The notes under the pieces were generated by a model. It made no database searches. It saw nothing but the letters and a program-made list of their open reading frames with translations, and had not been told where the DNA came from. 64,000 bases of DNA. Source: CAZJRB01 sp964547995 (GTDB lineage Bacteria; Planctomycetota; Planctomycetia; Pirellulales; Thermoguttaceae). This document shows positions 57,049-64,000 of this stretch, piece after piece; position 1 is the first letter of the stretch; the number at the start of each line of letters is the position of its first letter. The DNA is taken from assembly GCA_964547995.1 (NCBI GenBank), contig CAZJRB010000001.1:62001-126000 (forward strand), in the 5' to 3' direction. The position numbers were made by a program, and so were the translations under genes.

Positions 57049-58576
57049 AGCGCAACGCCTCCACCGGGTGCAGTGTGGCTGCCCGAAGCGCCGGCAGGAC
57101 ACTTGCCAGGACGGCGATCAGCACCGCACCGGCCACGATCCAGCCGATGGTAAAGGGGCTGACGATCGTGGGGATTTTGTAGAAGTAGTAGATACTGGGA
57201 TCGAAGACCGGGCGGCCGGTCAACCATCCCAACAGGGCGGCGATTTCGTTGATGTATTTCACAAACAAGAGCCCGATGACCATTCCCACGCCGGAGCCGA
57301 CGATGCCGAGCGAGAGCCCGTAGCCTAAGAAGATTCCCATCACGCCGGCGCGCGATGCGCCGAGCGATTTGAGGATGCCGATGTCGCGCGTCTTCTCGAC
57401 GACGATCATCAGGAAGATGGCCAGGATGCCGAACCCGGCCACGGCGATAATCAAAAACAGCAGGACGTTTAGGATGGTGGTTTCCATCCGGACGGCGGCC
57501 AGCAGGGCCCCTTGCCGGTCGCGCCACGTCTGCACACAGTACAGCTCCGCCGGAAAGGCCCTTTGCAGTTTGTCGCGGACTTCCGCGCCGTCGGCCCCCG
57601 GTTTCAGCTTGATCTGAATCGAGCTGACCATCCCGACACCGGTCGTGGGATCGATCATCCCCCGCAACTCCTGCAACGTCTCGATCGGCACGAAAACAAA
57701 GCTCGAGTCGTACTCGCTCATTTTGCTCTCGTACAGATCGACGATCGTGAAGTTGTCGCTGACCGCTTTCGGCGGCGTGCCGGCGGTGGGGAAGGTGAGC
57801 TTCACGTCGTCGCCCGGCAGGGTCAGAAACCGGTCCTCGCCCTCCGGCGTGCGGAAGCTGACCAGCCCGATGCCGAGGACCACGCCGGCGTGTTGTTCGT
57901 TGGCCTTGTCGAACAGGTTTGATGGCGTCTGTTTCCGTGCGAAGGGATCCGCGAGTTGCTCTTCAGCCGGGCCCTCGGCGTCGTCGGCCGGAATCTCGGC
58001 CGCCGGTTGCGCTTTCGCGAGGCGCCGCCGAAAGGCCTCCAGGTCGGCGACGCGGCGCCGGTGCGGCCAGCCGGCGCCTTTCATCTGTTTGCGCGGTGGT
58101 GCTTCCGGCCCGGCCTGGTGATCGCGGATATCGTAGCCCCCTTCACGCAAGTCGAAGCTCATCTGCTTCCGATTGGCCGGGTGCTGGAGATACTTGCCGA
58201 AATCGCTCACCCGGCTCTGGGTCTTCGCATCGATCGCGACGATTTGCACCTGGCGCGTGATCCACTGGCCGCCGTACTGGAAGCTGAGCATCGCCGGGAC
58301 GACGACCGTGGCGGTCATGCCCTCGATCTGGTCGCCGGCAACCTGGCGGATTTGTTCCATGTGCCACTCGGCGTCGCGCATGCCTTCCATGGTGCGCGAA
58401 TCGAGGACCACGTCGGCGAGGATGCCGTGGATGCGGTTCTGCATCTCGGTCGTGAACCCAGCCATCACGCTGTTGACCACGATCATTGTGGCCACGCCCA
58501 GCATTACGCTAATGATCGACGCCAGGGCAATGTACCGCGTGCGGAGATACCGCCAGCAGAGAAGGAGCTTGTACAT
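57041..58576 (-). CDS. ABC transporter permease, LolC/E-like (FtsX family)
   Basis: The permease has 511 residues. One N-terminal membrane helix (YIALASIISVMLGVATMIVV) is followed by a large periplasmic domain and three C-terminal helices (ILNVLLFLIIAVAGFGILAI, GYGLSLGIVGSGVGMVIGLL, GWIVAGAVLIAVLASVLPAL), the MacB/LolC topology. SLGASRAGVMGIFLGYG is the FtsX coupling region. The periplasmic domain is enlarged by a charged stretch (~residues 160-225). Only one permease gene is present, so the complex is probably a homodimer with the LolD-like ATPase. Confidence 0.9.
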   Translation of the reverse strand: MYKLLLCWRYLRTRYIALASIISVMLGVATMIVVNSVMAGFTTEMQNRIHGILADVVLDSRTMEGMRDAEWHMEQIRQVAGDQIEGMTATVVVPAMLSFQYGGQWITRQVQIVAIDAKTQSRVSDFGKYLQHPANRKQMSFDLREGGYDIRDHQAGPEAPPRKQMKGAGWPHRRRVADLEAFRRRLAKAQPAAEIPADDAEGPAEEQLADPFARKQTPSNLFDKANEQHAGVVLGIGLVSFRTPEGEDRFLTLPGDDVKLTFPTAGTPPKAVSDNFTIVDLYESKMSEYDSSFVFVPIETLQELRGMIDPTTGVGMVSSIQIKLKPGADGAEVRDKLQRAFPAELYCVQTWRDRQGALLAAVRMETTILNVLLFLIIAVAGFGILAIFLMIVVEKTRDIGILKSLGASRAGVMGIFLGYGLSLGIVGSGVGMVIGLLFVKYINEIAALLGWLTGRPVFDPSIYYFYKIPTIVSPFTIGWIVAGAVLIAVLASVLPALRAATLHPVEALRYE

Positions 58577-58602
58577 GGTGAGTAGTGAGTGGTGAGTAGT
58601 CG

Positions 58603-58634
58603 GTGGATAGTGGATAGTGGATGGTGGATAGTGT
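58603..58634. repeat. Degenerate heptamer repeat (GTGGATA)
   Basis: GTGGATAGTGGATAGTGGAT followed by one degenerate unit; same unit as at 13257-13298. Confidence 0.7.
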
Positions 58635-58639
58635 TGTCA

Positions 58640-58662
58640 AAAGCCCCGGCACTGCGTGCCGG
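58640..58662. repeat. GC hairpin repeat, copy 3 (reversed)
   Basis: AAGCCCCGGCACTGCGTGCC followed by GGGGG; inverse of the type at 41169 and 56168. It lies between lysS and the permease gene. Next to it (58688-58716) runs a heptamer AGCTTTC tract that overlaps the last codons of lysS. Confidence 0.65.
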
Positions 58663-58693
58663 GGGTTCTGGTTTCTTGCTTGGCTTCCAGCTT

Positions 58694-60217
58694 TCAGCTT
58701 TCAGCTTTCAGCTTTCCTGCTTCCTCCGCCTCCGGTCGAAGCAACGGGAACAAGATAACCTCGCGAATCGTCTGCGCGTCGGTCAGCAGCATGATCAGGC
58801 GGTCGATGCCGATTCCCAGACCTCCGGCCGGGGGCATTCCGTGCCGCAGTGCGCGGAGGAAGTCGCGGTCCATTTTCGCCATGGAATTCTCTTCCGCGAG
58901 ACCTTCCAATTGCTCGCTGAAGAGTTTTTCCTGCAAGTCGGGGTCGTTCAATTCGGTATACGCGTTGGCCACTTCCATGCCCCGGATGAACAGCTCGAAC
59001 CGCTCGGCGATCGCGGGATTGCCGGCCTTCCGCTTCGTCAAGGGACAGATGCTCGCCGGGTAGTCGAGCACGAAAACCGGGCCGGCCAGCGCGCCTTCGA
59101 CCTTCTCCTCGAACACTTCGTTCTTGATCACGTCGGGGTGCTTGCCGGCCGTCTCGAAGCCGATCTCGTCGGCCAGCGCTTTCACGGCCGCCGGGTCGTT
59201 CGGATCGACCCCGGTCTGCTCGGCGAAGACTTCGTGGTATGTCTTCCGGGGAAACGGCGGCGTGAAGTCGATCTCGGTCCCGCCCCACGGCAGCTTCAGG
59301 TCCCGGCCGGTTGCCCGGATCGCCTCGACGATCAGCTTCTCGGTCAGTTCCATCATGGTTTCGTAGTTGCCGTAGGCCTGGTAGGCCTCGAGCATGGTGA
59401 ACTCGGGGTTGTGTCGCGGGCTGATCCCTTCGTTTCGGTAGACGCGGCCGAGTTCGTAGACGCGTTCGATCCCCCCGACCATGAGCCGCTTCAGGTGCAG
59501 CTCCAAGGCGATCCGCATGTAGAGATCGATGTCCAGTGCGTTGTGATGGGTAACGAAGGGCCGGGCGGCCGCCCCGCCGGGGATCGCGTGTAGCGTGGGG
59601 CCTTCGACCTCGACGAACCGCTCGCCGGCAAGCGTGCCGCGGATCGACTGGACGATCTTCGTCCGGCGCAGGAACCGCTCGAGCACGCCGTCGCCGTGGA
59701 TCAAGTCGAGGTAGCGCATCCGCTGCCGCAATTCCGGATCGGTCAGCCCATGGAATTTCTCGGGCGGCGGCTCCAGCGATTTGCAGAGGAAGTGCAGGTC
59801 CTCGACGAAGATCGTCAGCTCGCCGGTCTTGGTTCGTTTCAACTGGCCGTCGACGCCGATAATGTCGCCCAGATCGAGGCACTGTGCCAGCGCCCAGTCT
59901 TCTTCGCCCACCTGCTTCTTGCCGATGAACAACTGGACCTTGCCCGTCCAATCACTGATGTCGGCGAAGATCAGCTTTCCCGTCGGGCGTTGGAGGACGA
60001 TCCGCCCTGCGGCTCGGACCTTGGGGCCTTCCTGGTCGGGCGAGCGTTGACCTTCCTTGAGGGGGTGGACGACGATTTCGCTTTCCCGCCGGCGGATCTC
60101 GCCGATGGGGACATGGCCGTCGAAGCGGGCACCCCACGGGTCGATGCCCAGTTCTTCTATTCTGCGCAGTTTCTCCCTGCGGGCGGTTTCCAGCGGGTCT
60201 TTGTTGGGTTTACTCAT
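58694..60217 (-). CDS. lysS: Lysyl-tRNA synthetase, class II
   Basis: The ATG at 60217 gives 507 residues, the normal size; the frame is open upstream but not coding-like. The N-terminal OB domain (GRIVLQRPTGKLIFADISDW) binds the anticodon. The class II core shows motif 1 (FVEVEGPTLHAIPGGAAARP), motif 2 (RVYRNEGISPRHNPEFTMLE) and motif 3 (GLGIGIDRLIMLLTDAQTIR). The last codons (LKAES) come from an AGCTTTC heptamer tract, so the C-terminus has probably been slightly altered by repeat DNA. Confidence 0.95.
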   Translation of the reverse strand: MSKPNKDPLETARREKLRRIEELGIDPWGARFDGHVPIGEIRRRESEIVVHPLKEGQRSPDQEGPKVRAAGRIVLQRPTGKLIFADISDWTGKVQLFIGKKQVGEEDWALAQCLDLGDIIGVDGQLKRTKTGELTIFVEDLHFLCKSLEPPPEKFHGLTDPELRQRMRYLDLIHGDGVLERFLRRTKIVQSIRGTLAGERFVEVEGPTLHAIPGGAAARPFVTHHNALDIDLYMRIALELHLKRLMVGGIERVYELGRVYRNEGISPRHNPEFTMLEAYQAYGNYETMMELTEKLIVEAIRATGRDLKLPWGGTEIDFTPPFPRKTYHEVFAEQTGVDPNDPAAVKALADEIGFETAGKHPDVIKNEVFEEKVEGALAGPVFVLDYPASICPLTKRKAGNPAIAERFELFIRGMEVANAYTELNDPDLQEKLFSEQLEGLAEENSMAKMDRDFLRALRHGMPPAGGLGIGIDRLIMLLTDAQTIREVILFPLLRPEAEEAGKLKAES

Positions 60218-60541
60218 GCTGGGCAAGTCATGGGGTAGAGAAAAGCCGCGACATTGTAGTGGAAGACGTCGCTGGGTCAATGTCAAACTCGGGACGGGGC
60301 AGACCTCAAACAATTGTGCAAATCGGGTCCCGAATTCCCCTCCGAATGTGTGGGGTACTGGAACGAACATTGCCTATAATACCAAATAGTGCCAAATAGG
60401 GGCCCGGTCGCCCGGTCCCTTTTCCGCTTTCTTTTCCGCTTTTTTCCGCTTCCCGACGACACGGAAGTCAGCGACGATGGTGTTGACAAACTCCAGCGGG
60501 CATTGCCAAACTGCAACCCATACCACTAGCCCAACCACACC
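60218..60541. other. 324-bp intergenic region between lysS and rimO
   Basis: No gene or strong repeat is seen. A TATAAT occurs on the plus strand near 60375 without a clear -35 partner, and a TTGACA at 60483-60488 without a good -10. A run of CCGCTTT/CCGCTTTTTT units lies at ~60423-60450. Confidence 0.5.
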
Positions 60542-61951
60542 ATGCCCTCCACGCCCCGAGAGACCACCTACGCCCTGATCAGCCTTGGCTGTCCGAAGAA
60601 TGTTGTGGACAGTGAGCGGATGGCAGGTTTGTTGCGGGCGGGCGGATACCGGATGGTTGTGGAGCCGGAAGGGGCCGATTTTGTAGTCGTCAATACGTGC
60701 GGGTTCATCCGCGACGCCCGGGAGGAATCGTACGGGGTGATCCGCGAGATGATCGAACTGAAGACCCAAAGGCGGTTGCGCGGGGTCATCGTGGCCGGCT
60801 GCCTGGCCCAGCGGGACAAGGAGGAGTTGCTCACACGGTTTCCGGAAATCGATCAACTCGTCGGGGTGTTCGGCCGGGATGAGATTGCCGCGGCGGCCGG
60901 GAGGCTAGGGATTGGGGGTTGGGGGCTGGGGGCGGTCACCAGCCCGGCTGCTACTGAGAGTAGCCGGGCTGATCGGAGCACGATCCTTCCGGCGGCCCCG
61001 GCCGAAGCGCTTTCGGATGACGGCCGGCTGCGGATCACGCTGCCACATTTGGCTTACTTGAAAATTGCCGAGGGCTGCAACCGGTTGTGCAGCTTTTGCA
61101 CGATCCCTTCGATTCGCGGCCCGTACGTGAGCAAGCCGATCGAGCGGGTCGTGGTCGAGGCCGAGGAGCTGGCGGCCGACGGGGTTCGCGAGCTGATCCT
61201 GATTGCCCAGGATACGAGTTATTACGGGATCGATCTCGGGGGCGAACCGCAGTTGGCCGAGTTGCTCCGCCAGCTCGACGGGATCGACGGGCTGGCGCGG
61301 ATCCGCGTGATGTATCTGTATCCGCTCTACATCACCGACGAGTTGGTCGAGATGATCGCGTTGGCCGAGAAGGTCGTGCCATACTTGGACCTGCCGCTCC
61401 AGCACATAAGCGACGAGGTATTGCGGCGGATGCGGCGCGGCGTTACCCGGGCGGAGATCGAGCGGCTGCTCGATAGGCTCCGCGGGCGGATCGACGGGCT
61501 GGTGCTGCGGACGACGTTGATTGCCGGCTTTCCCGGCGAGACGGAGCGGCAATTCGAGGAGTTGCTCGAATTCGTCCGCGCCCGGCGGTTCGAGCGGCTG
61601 GGGGTGTTCGCCTACAGCGACGAGCCGGGGACCCCCGCCATGGGACTGGATGGAAAGCTGTCCGAGCGGGAAATACAGGCACGGCGTGACCGGCTGTTGA
61701 GTGTCCAGCAGGAAATTGCGTTTGGGTGGAACGAGTTGCAGATCGGCCGGCGGCTGGATATCCTGATCGATCGTGATATACCGGGCGAAGAGGACGCCTA
61801 TGTGGGCAGGAGCTACGCCGACGCGCCCGAAATCGACGGCGCGGTGTACGTCACGGGCGAGAATCTTGCTCCTGGTCAGATTATTCCGAGTGAAATCGTG
61901 GCCGCGCGGGGGTATGATTTAGTAGGCGTCGCTTGTGACCCTTTAGAATAA
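60542..61951 (+). CDS. rimO: Ribosomal protein S12 methylthiotransferase
   Basis: This radical SAM enzyme adds a methylthio group to an Asp of ribosomal protein S12. It has 469 residues. The N-terminal domain has its cluster cysteines in LISLGCPKNVVDSERM, VVVNTCGFI and IVAGCLAQRDKEE. The radical SAM motif is KIAEGCNRLCSFCTIPSIRG. The end (IDRDIPGEEDAYVGRSYADA onward) is the TRAM domain. Residues ~122-140 (GGWGLGAVTSPAATESSRAD) have no counterpart expected in the family and coincide with repeat DNA (60940-60971). Confidence 0.95.
   Translation: MPSTPRETTYALISLGCPKNVVDSERMAGLLRAGGYRMVVEPEGADFVVVNTCGFIRDAREESYGVIREMIELKTQRRLRGVIVAGCLAQRDKEELLTRFPEIDQLVGVFGRDEIAAAAGRLGIGGWGLGAVTSPAATESSRADRSTILPAAPAEALSDDGRLRITLPHLAYLKIAEGCNRLCSFCTIPSIRGPYVSKPIERVVVEAEELAADGVRELILIAQDTSYYGIDLGGEPQLAELLRQLDGIDGLARIRVMYLYPLYITDELVEMIALAEKVVPYLDLPLQHISDEVLRRMRRGVTRAEIERLLDRLRGRIDGLVLRTTLIAGFPGETERQFEELLEFVRARRFERLGVFAYSDEPGTPAMGLDGKLSEREIQARRDRLLSVQQEIAFGWNELQIGRRLDILIDRDIPGEEDAYVGRSYADAPEIDGAVYVTGENLAPGQIIPSEIVAARGYDLVGVACDPLE
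60940..60971. repeat. Palindrome inside rimO
   Basis: CAGCCCGGCT (60940-60949) and AGCCGGGCTG (60962-60971) form a perfect 10-bp stem around 12 bp. A related hairpin lies at 8920-8952. A G-rich low-complexity stretch (GGGATTGGGGGTTGGGGGCT) precedes it. The reading frame continues through both. Confidence 0.65.
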
Positions 61952-62003
61952 CAGGTTGTGGTTTTATTGTGGGACCTTGTGACAACTGAGATTGTGGGTT
62001 GTC

Positions 62004-62083
62004 GGGTGCCATGCCCACGCTTGCCGTGCGCATGTTTGTGGACGTTGCAGAACATGCCCACGGCAAGCGTGGGCATGGCACCC
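62004..62083. repeat. Palindromic repeat downstream of rimO
   Basis: Perfect 25-bp arms (62004-62028 and 62059-62083) containing GGTGCCATGCCCACGCTTGC and its complement, around a 30-bp centre with its own short stem (GCATGTT/AACATGC). Confidence 0.85.
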
Positions 62084-62105
62084 ACAGTTTCAATGGTCCT
62101 ACTTC

Positions 62106-62134
62106 GCGGACGGCACACGGAGTGTGCCTGCTAC
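62106..62134. repeat. Dispersed 29-bp repeat, copy 2
   Basis: Exact inverted copy of 26424-26452, with the hairpin GGCACACGGAGTGTGCC. It lies 30 bp upstream of pgsA. Confidence 0.85.
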
Positions 62135-62164
62135 GTTTCTTGAAACGCCGATGAGAACCTGCCG

Positions 62165-62791
62165 ATGAGCACCCATGCAAAAAGCAACCACACGATGGCC
62201 ACCGTCTTTAACGTGCCGAACCAGTTGACGATCCTGCGGCTGGTTCTGGCGGTGGTCATGTTCGGTTTTCTCGCCTGGGAGTTCTACCTGACGAGCATGA
62301 TCCTGTTCCTGGTGGCGGCGGGCACGGATTGGCTCGACGGCTGGTACGCCCGGAAGTACGGGCAAGTGACGACCTTGGGGCGGATTCTCGACCCGTTCGC
62401 CGACAAGGTGATCGTCTGCGGGGCGTTCATTTTCCTGGCGGCGGTCCCGGCGATGGCGGCTGATCCGTTCGGCGTCAAGGCGTGGATGGTCGTGGTGATC
62501 ATCGCTCGCGAGTTGCTGGTCACGGCGCTACGGAGTTTTCTCGAGGAGCAGGGCGGCGATTTCTCGGCAAAAATGGCCGGCAAGCTGAAAATGCTGCTAC
62601 AATGTATTGCAGCTGCCGTGGCCTTGTTCTACCTTTCCTATCCCACTACGGTTGTTGAGGGGACACCGGTGGTCGGCGCCCCCGAGTGGTGCCGCTGGCT
62701 GCTGGGCGGTTCGGTCTGGGCGGCCGTGCTGCTGACCATCTACTCCGGCTTGATGTATGTTGTCGTAGCAGTCAAGATGGTGAAGAAGTAA
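62165..62791 (+). CDS. pgsA: CDP-diacylglycerol-glycerol-3-phosphate 3-phosphatidyltransferase
   Basis: This membrane enzyme makes phosphatidylglycerol phosphate. It has 208 residues with about five hydrophobic helices. The CDP-alcohol phosphotransferase motif is complete: DWLDGWYARKYGQ followed by TTLGRILDPFADKV (D-G-x2-A-R-x8-G-x3-D-x3-D). The N-terminal NVPNQLTILRLVLAVVMFGF is also typical. An internal ATG at residue 11 is an alternative start. Confidence 0.93.
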   Translation: MSTHAKSNHTMATVFNVPNQLTILRLVLAVVMFGFLAWEFYLTSMILFLVAAGTDWLDGWYARKYGQVTTLGRILDPFADKVIVCGAFIFLAAVPAMAADPFGVKAWMVVVIIARELLVTALRSFLEEQGGDFSAKMAGKLKMLLQCIAAAVALFYLSYPTTVVEGTPVVGAPEWCRWLLGGSVWAAVLLTIYSGLMYVVVAVKMVKK

Positions 62792-62825
62792 TTGAGAGTG
62801 TCCGGGAATTGCAGACCGAAATCAC

Positions 62826-62902
62826 TGTAGGGGAACGGCCTCTGTGCCGTTCCTTTTGGGCAACGATCCATCTGCGGAACGCCACAGAGGGCGTTCCCTA
62901 CA
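62826..62902. repeat. Palindromic repeat downstream of pgsA
   Basis: Left arm TGTAGGGGAACGGCCTCTGT and right arm CCACAGAGGGCGTTCCCTAC are near-perfect inverted copies (about 27 bp) around a 22-bp centre. The same family is nested in the MITE-like element at 27432-27518. Confidence 0.85.
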
Positions 62903-62984
62903 GGGTCGAATTCCCGGACGGCCTCAAGTAATTGAGAGTTGAGAGTTGAAAAGGGGTGGTGAAAAGCCTGGTATTGTGGGCCTT

Positions 62985-63030
62985 TTCTATCCACTATCCA
63001 CCATCCACTACCCACTTACCCACCATCCAC
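62985..63030. repeat. Heptamer repeat, reverse orientation
   Basis: TATCCACTATCCACCATCCA and further TCCAC units lie directly before the start of the CPBP gene; this is the reverse complement of the GTGGATA tracts at 13257 and 58603. Confidence 0.75.
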
Positions 63031-63041
63031 TGCCCGCCGCC

Positions 63042-64000
63042 ATGGATTCATCGAACCAACTCCTCCTCCCGATAAGCATCGTGCTGTTGCTGGGCATTTG
63101 GGCGTGTGGGTTGGTGTGGTCCGTAGTGGTGGTTCGGCTGGTGCGGGGGGCGCCGGTGGTGCGTTACGAACCGCGCCGGCCGGTGCCGTGGTTTGGCATC
63201 GACTTGTTTGCGGTAGCGCTCTTGGCGATTGCCGTGCCGGTTCTGACGGCGGCCGCCGGCCGAAAGTGTTTTGGGATAGAAGACGGCGTACCGGCGGCGG
63301 TTGACGAAGGGGCGCCCGACACCGGGCACCCGATCGGCCGGTTGCTGATGGGGGATCAGGGCGGTTGGGTTTTTGCCCTGTGCGCGCTTGCCGCGGTGGT
63401 CGTAGCCCCGCTCGTCGAAGAGTTCCTGTTCCGGCTGGTTTTCCAGGGCTGGCTGGAGGCGGTCGAGCGCGGGCGGCGACCGCGGACGTCCGGTCGCCGG
63501 GCCACAGCGGTTCCGCCCGGGCCGCCTGCGGAGCCGGTCGATCCGGCCAACCCGTACGTTTCGCCGGCGGGCGAGGTCGCCGCCGAGGCGCCGCGGGGTT
63601 TCGCGCACGCGGTCAGGACCCGCCGCAGGGTGTTGCCGATCGGCGTCCTGCCCATCTTCATTAGTTCCTTGTTGTTCGCCGCGTTGCACTTTCGTCCTTC
63701 CGAACCGGCCCAGCCGCTCGAACAACTGGTGTTTTTGCTCGTCATGTGGCAGGTGTCGAGCCTACTCGTCTTCATATTGGCAGCGGGGCTGTTGCGATTC
63801 CGTTCGGGCGCGACCCTGAAGGATTTCGGGATCGTGCCCGGCAAGCTGCTCCCGGATGTCCGGCTCGGTTTGGTCGCGTATGTTGCGGTCTGCCCGCCGG
63901 TCTATCTCTTGATGTTTCTCGTGAAGAGCGTTGCCCCGGAGACCTGGGTGGTCGATCCTTTCCCGCTGTTTTTCTTTGCGATTGCCCTGGGGTTCTTGTA
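63042..64000 (+). CDS. CPBP-family intramembrane metalloprotease (3' end outside window)
   Basis: The frame is open from the ATG at 63042 to the window end (319 codons), so the C-terminus is missing. Several membrane helices are visible (ISIVLLLGIWACGLVWSVVV, DLFAVALLAIAVPVLTA, FALCALAAVVVAPLVEE). The catalytic motif EEFLFRLVFQGWLEA (residues 126-140) and the later His in LLFAALHFRPS are the CPBP/Abi signatures. Between them is an unusually long, Pro/Arg-rich soluble loop (~60 residues). Such proteases process membrane-anchored or prenylated proteins; the substrate is unknown. Confidence 0.87.
   Translation, partial: MDSSNQLLLPISIVLLLGIWACGLVWSVVVVRLVRGAPVVRYEPRRPVPWFGIDLFAVALLAIAVPVLTAAAGRKCFGIEDGVPAAVDEGAPDTGHPIGRLLMGDQGGWVFALCALAAVVVAPLVEEFLFRLVFQGWLEAVERGRRPRTSGRRATAVPPGPPAEPVDPANPYVSPAGEVAAEAPRGFAHAVRTRRRVLPIGVLPIFISSLLFAALHFRPSEPAQPLEQLVFLLVMWQVSSLLVFILAAGLLRFRSGATLKDFGIVPGKLLPDVRLGLVAYVAVCPPVYLLMFLVKSVAPETWVVDPFPLFFFAIALGFL

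Overview
This window looks like a chromosome segment from a planctomycete, probably of the Pirellulales type. The clues are a DUF1559 protein with the H-X9-DG motif, a hydrazine-synthase-alpha-like beta-propeller protein, large secreted HEAT and discoidin proteins, a sulfatase remnant, and high-GC DNA rich in palindromic repeats. This placement is inferred from gene content only.

Left part (1-33 kb). The genes are mostly housekeeping and secreted-protein genes: mtnA, purE, ald, der, a family-4 uracil-DNA glycosylase and an AcuI/YhdH-type reductase. An RNA-repair pair (archease and RtcB) is split by a large secreted HEAT protein. Next come two tandem PEBP-like genes, a DUF434 gene, an M20-type peptidase overlapping gpgS, a GNAT acetyltransferase, a GT2 glycosyltransferase, a sodium:solute symporter and a heparinase-like lyase. 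At 32.6-33.4 kb three truncated genes (sulfatase, sialate O-acetylesterase, unknown) have been joined by deletion.

Cobalamin region (33.4-44 kb). A minus-strand operon runs cobC-cobU-cobT-cobS-(cobD-cobQ fusion)-cbiB-cbiA. It covers the late steps of B12 assembly and starts behind a cobalamin riboswitch. A second cobalamin riboswitch faces the other way from the same intergenic space. It ends in a clear intrinsic terminator and controls a 36-residue peptide gene followed, with a 1-base overlap, by a radical SAM/SPASM enzyme. This architecture matches the CbpA/CbpB peptide-modification pair.

Integrated element (44.1-53.6 kb). A 60-bp direct repeat marks the ends of a roughly 9.4-kb, visibly lower-GC element inserted into the 3' half of tRNA-Leu(CAG). 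It carries a tyrosine integrase, a small serine recombinase, a DUF3102-like protein, a Cys-rich HTH-like protein, a BamE-like membrane-anchored protein, and a minus-strand operon of mostly unrecognised small genes headed by a promoter. The palindrome TGCACACGTGTGCA or a close variant occurs at four intergenic sites in the element, which suggests an element-specific operator. A 113-nt hairpin is a candidate origin or structured RNA.

Right part (53.7-64 kb). Here lie a thioredoxin with a CPPC active site behind a consensus promoter, a coiled-coil protein, an ilvE-like aminotransferase, a LolD/LolC-like ABC pair, lysS, rimO, pgsA, and the start of a CPBP-family membrane protease. Across the window at least ten families of palindromic repeats occur. 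Most are intergenic, but some lie inside reading frames (cobD, rimO) or form gene ends (cobU and the DUF434 gene). At 27.4 kb one repeat has been split by a MITE-like element with terminal inverted repeats and a 5-bp target duplication.
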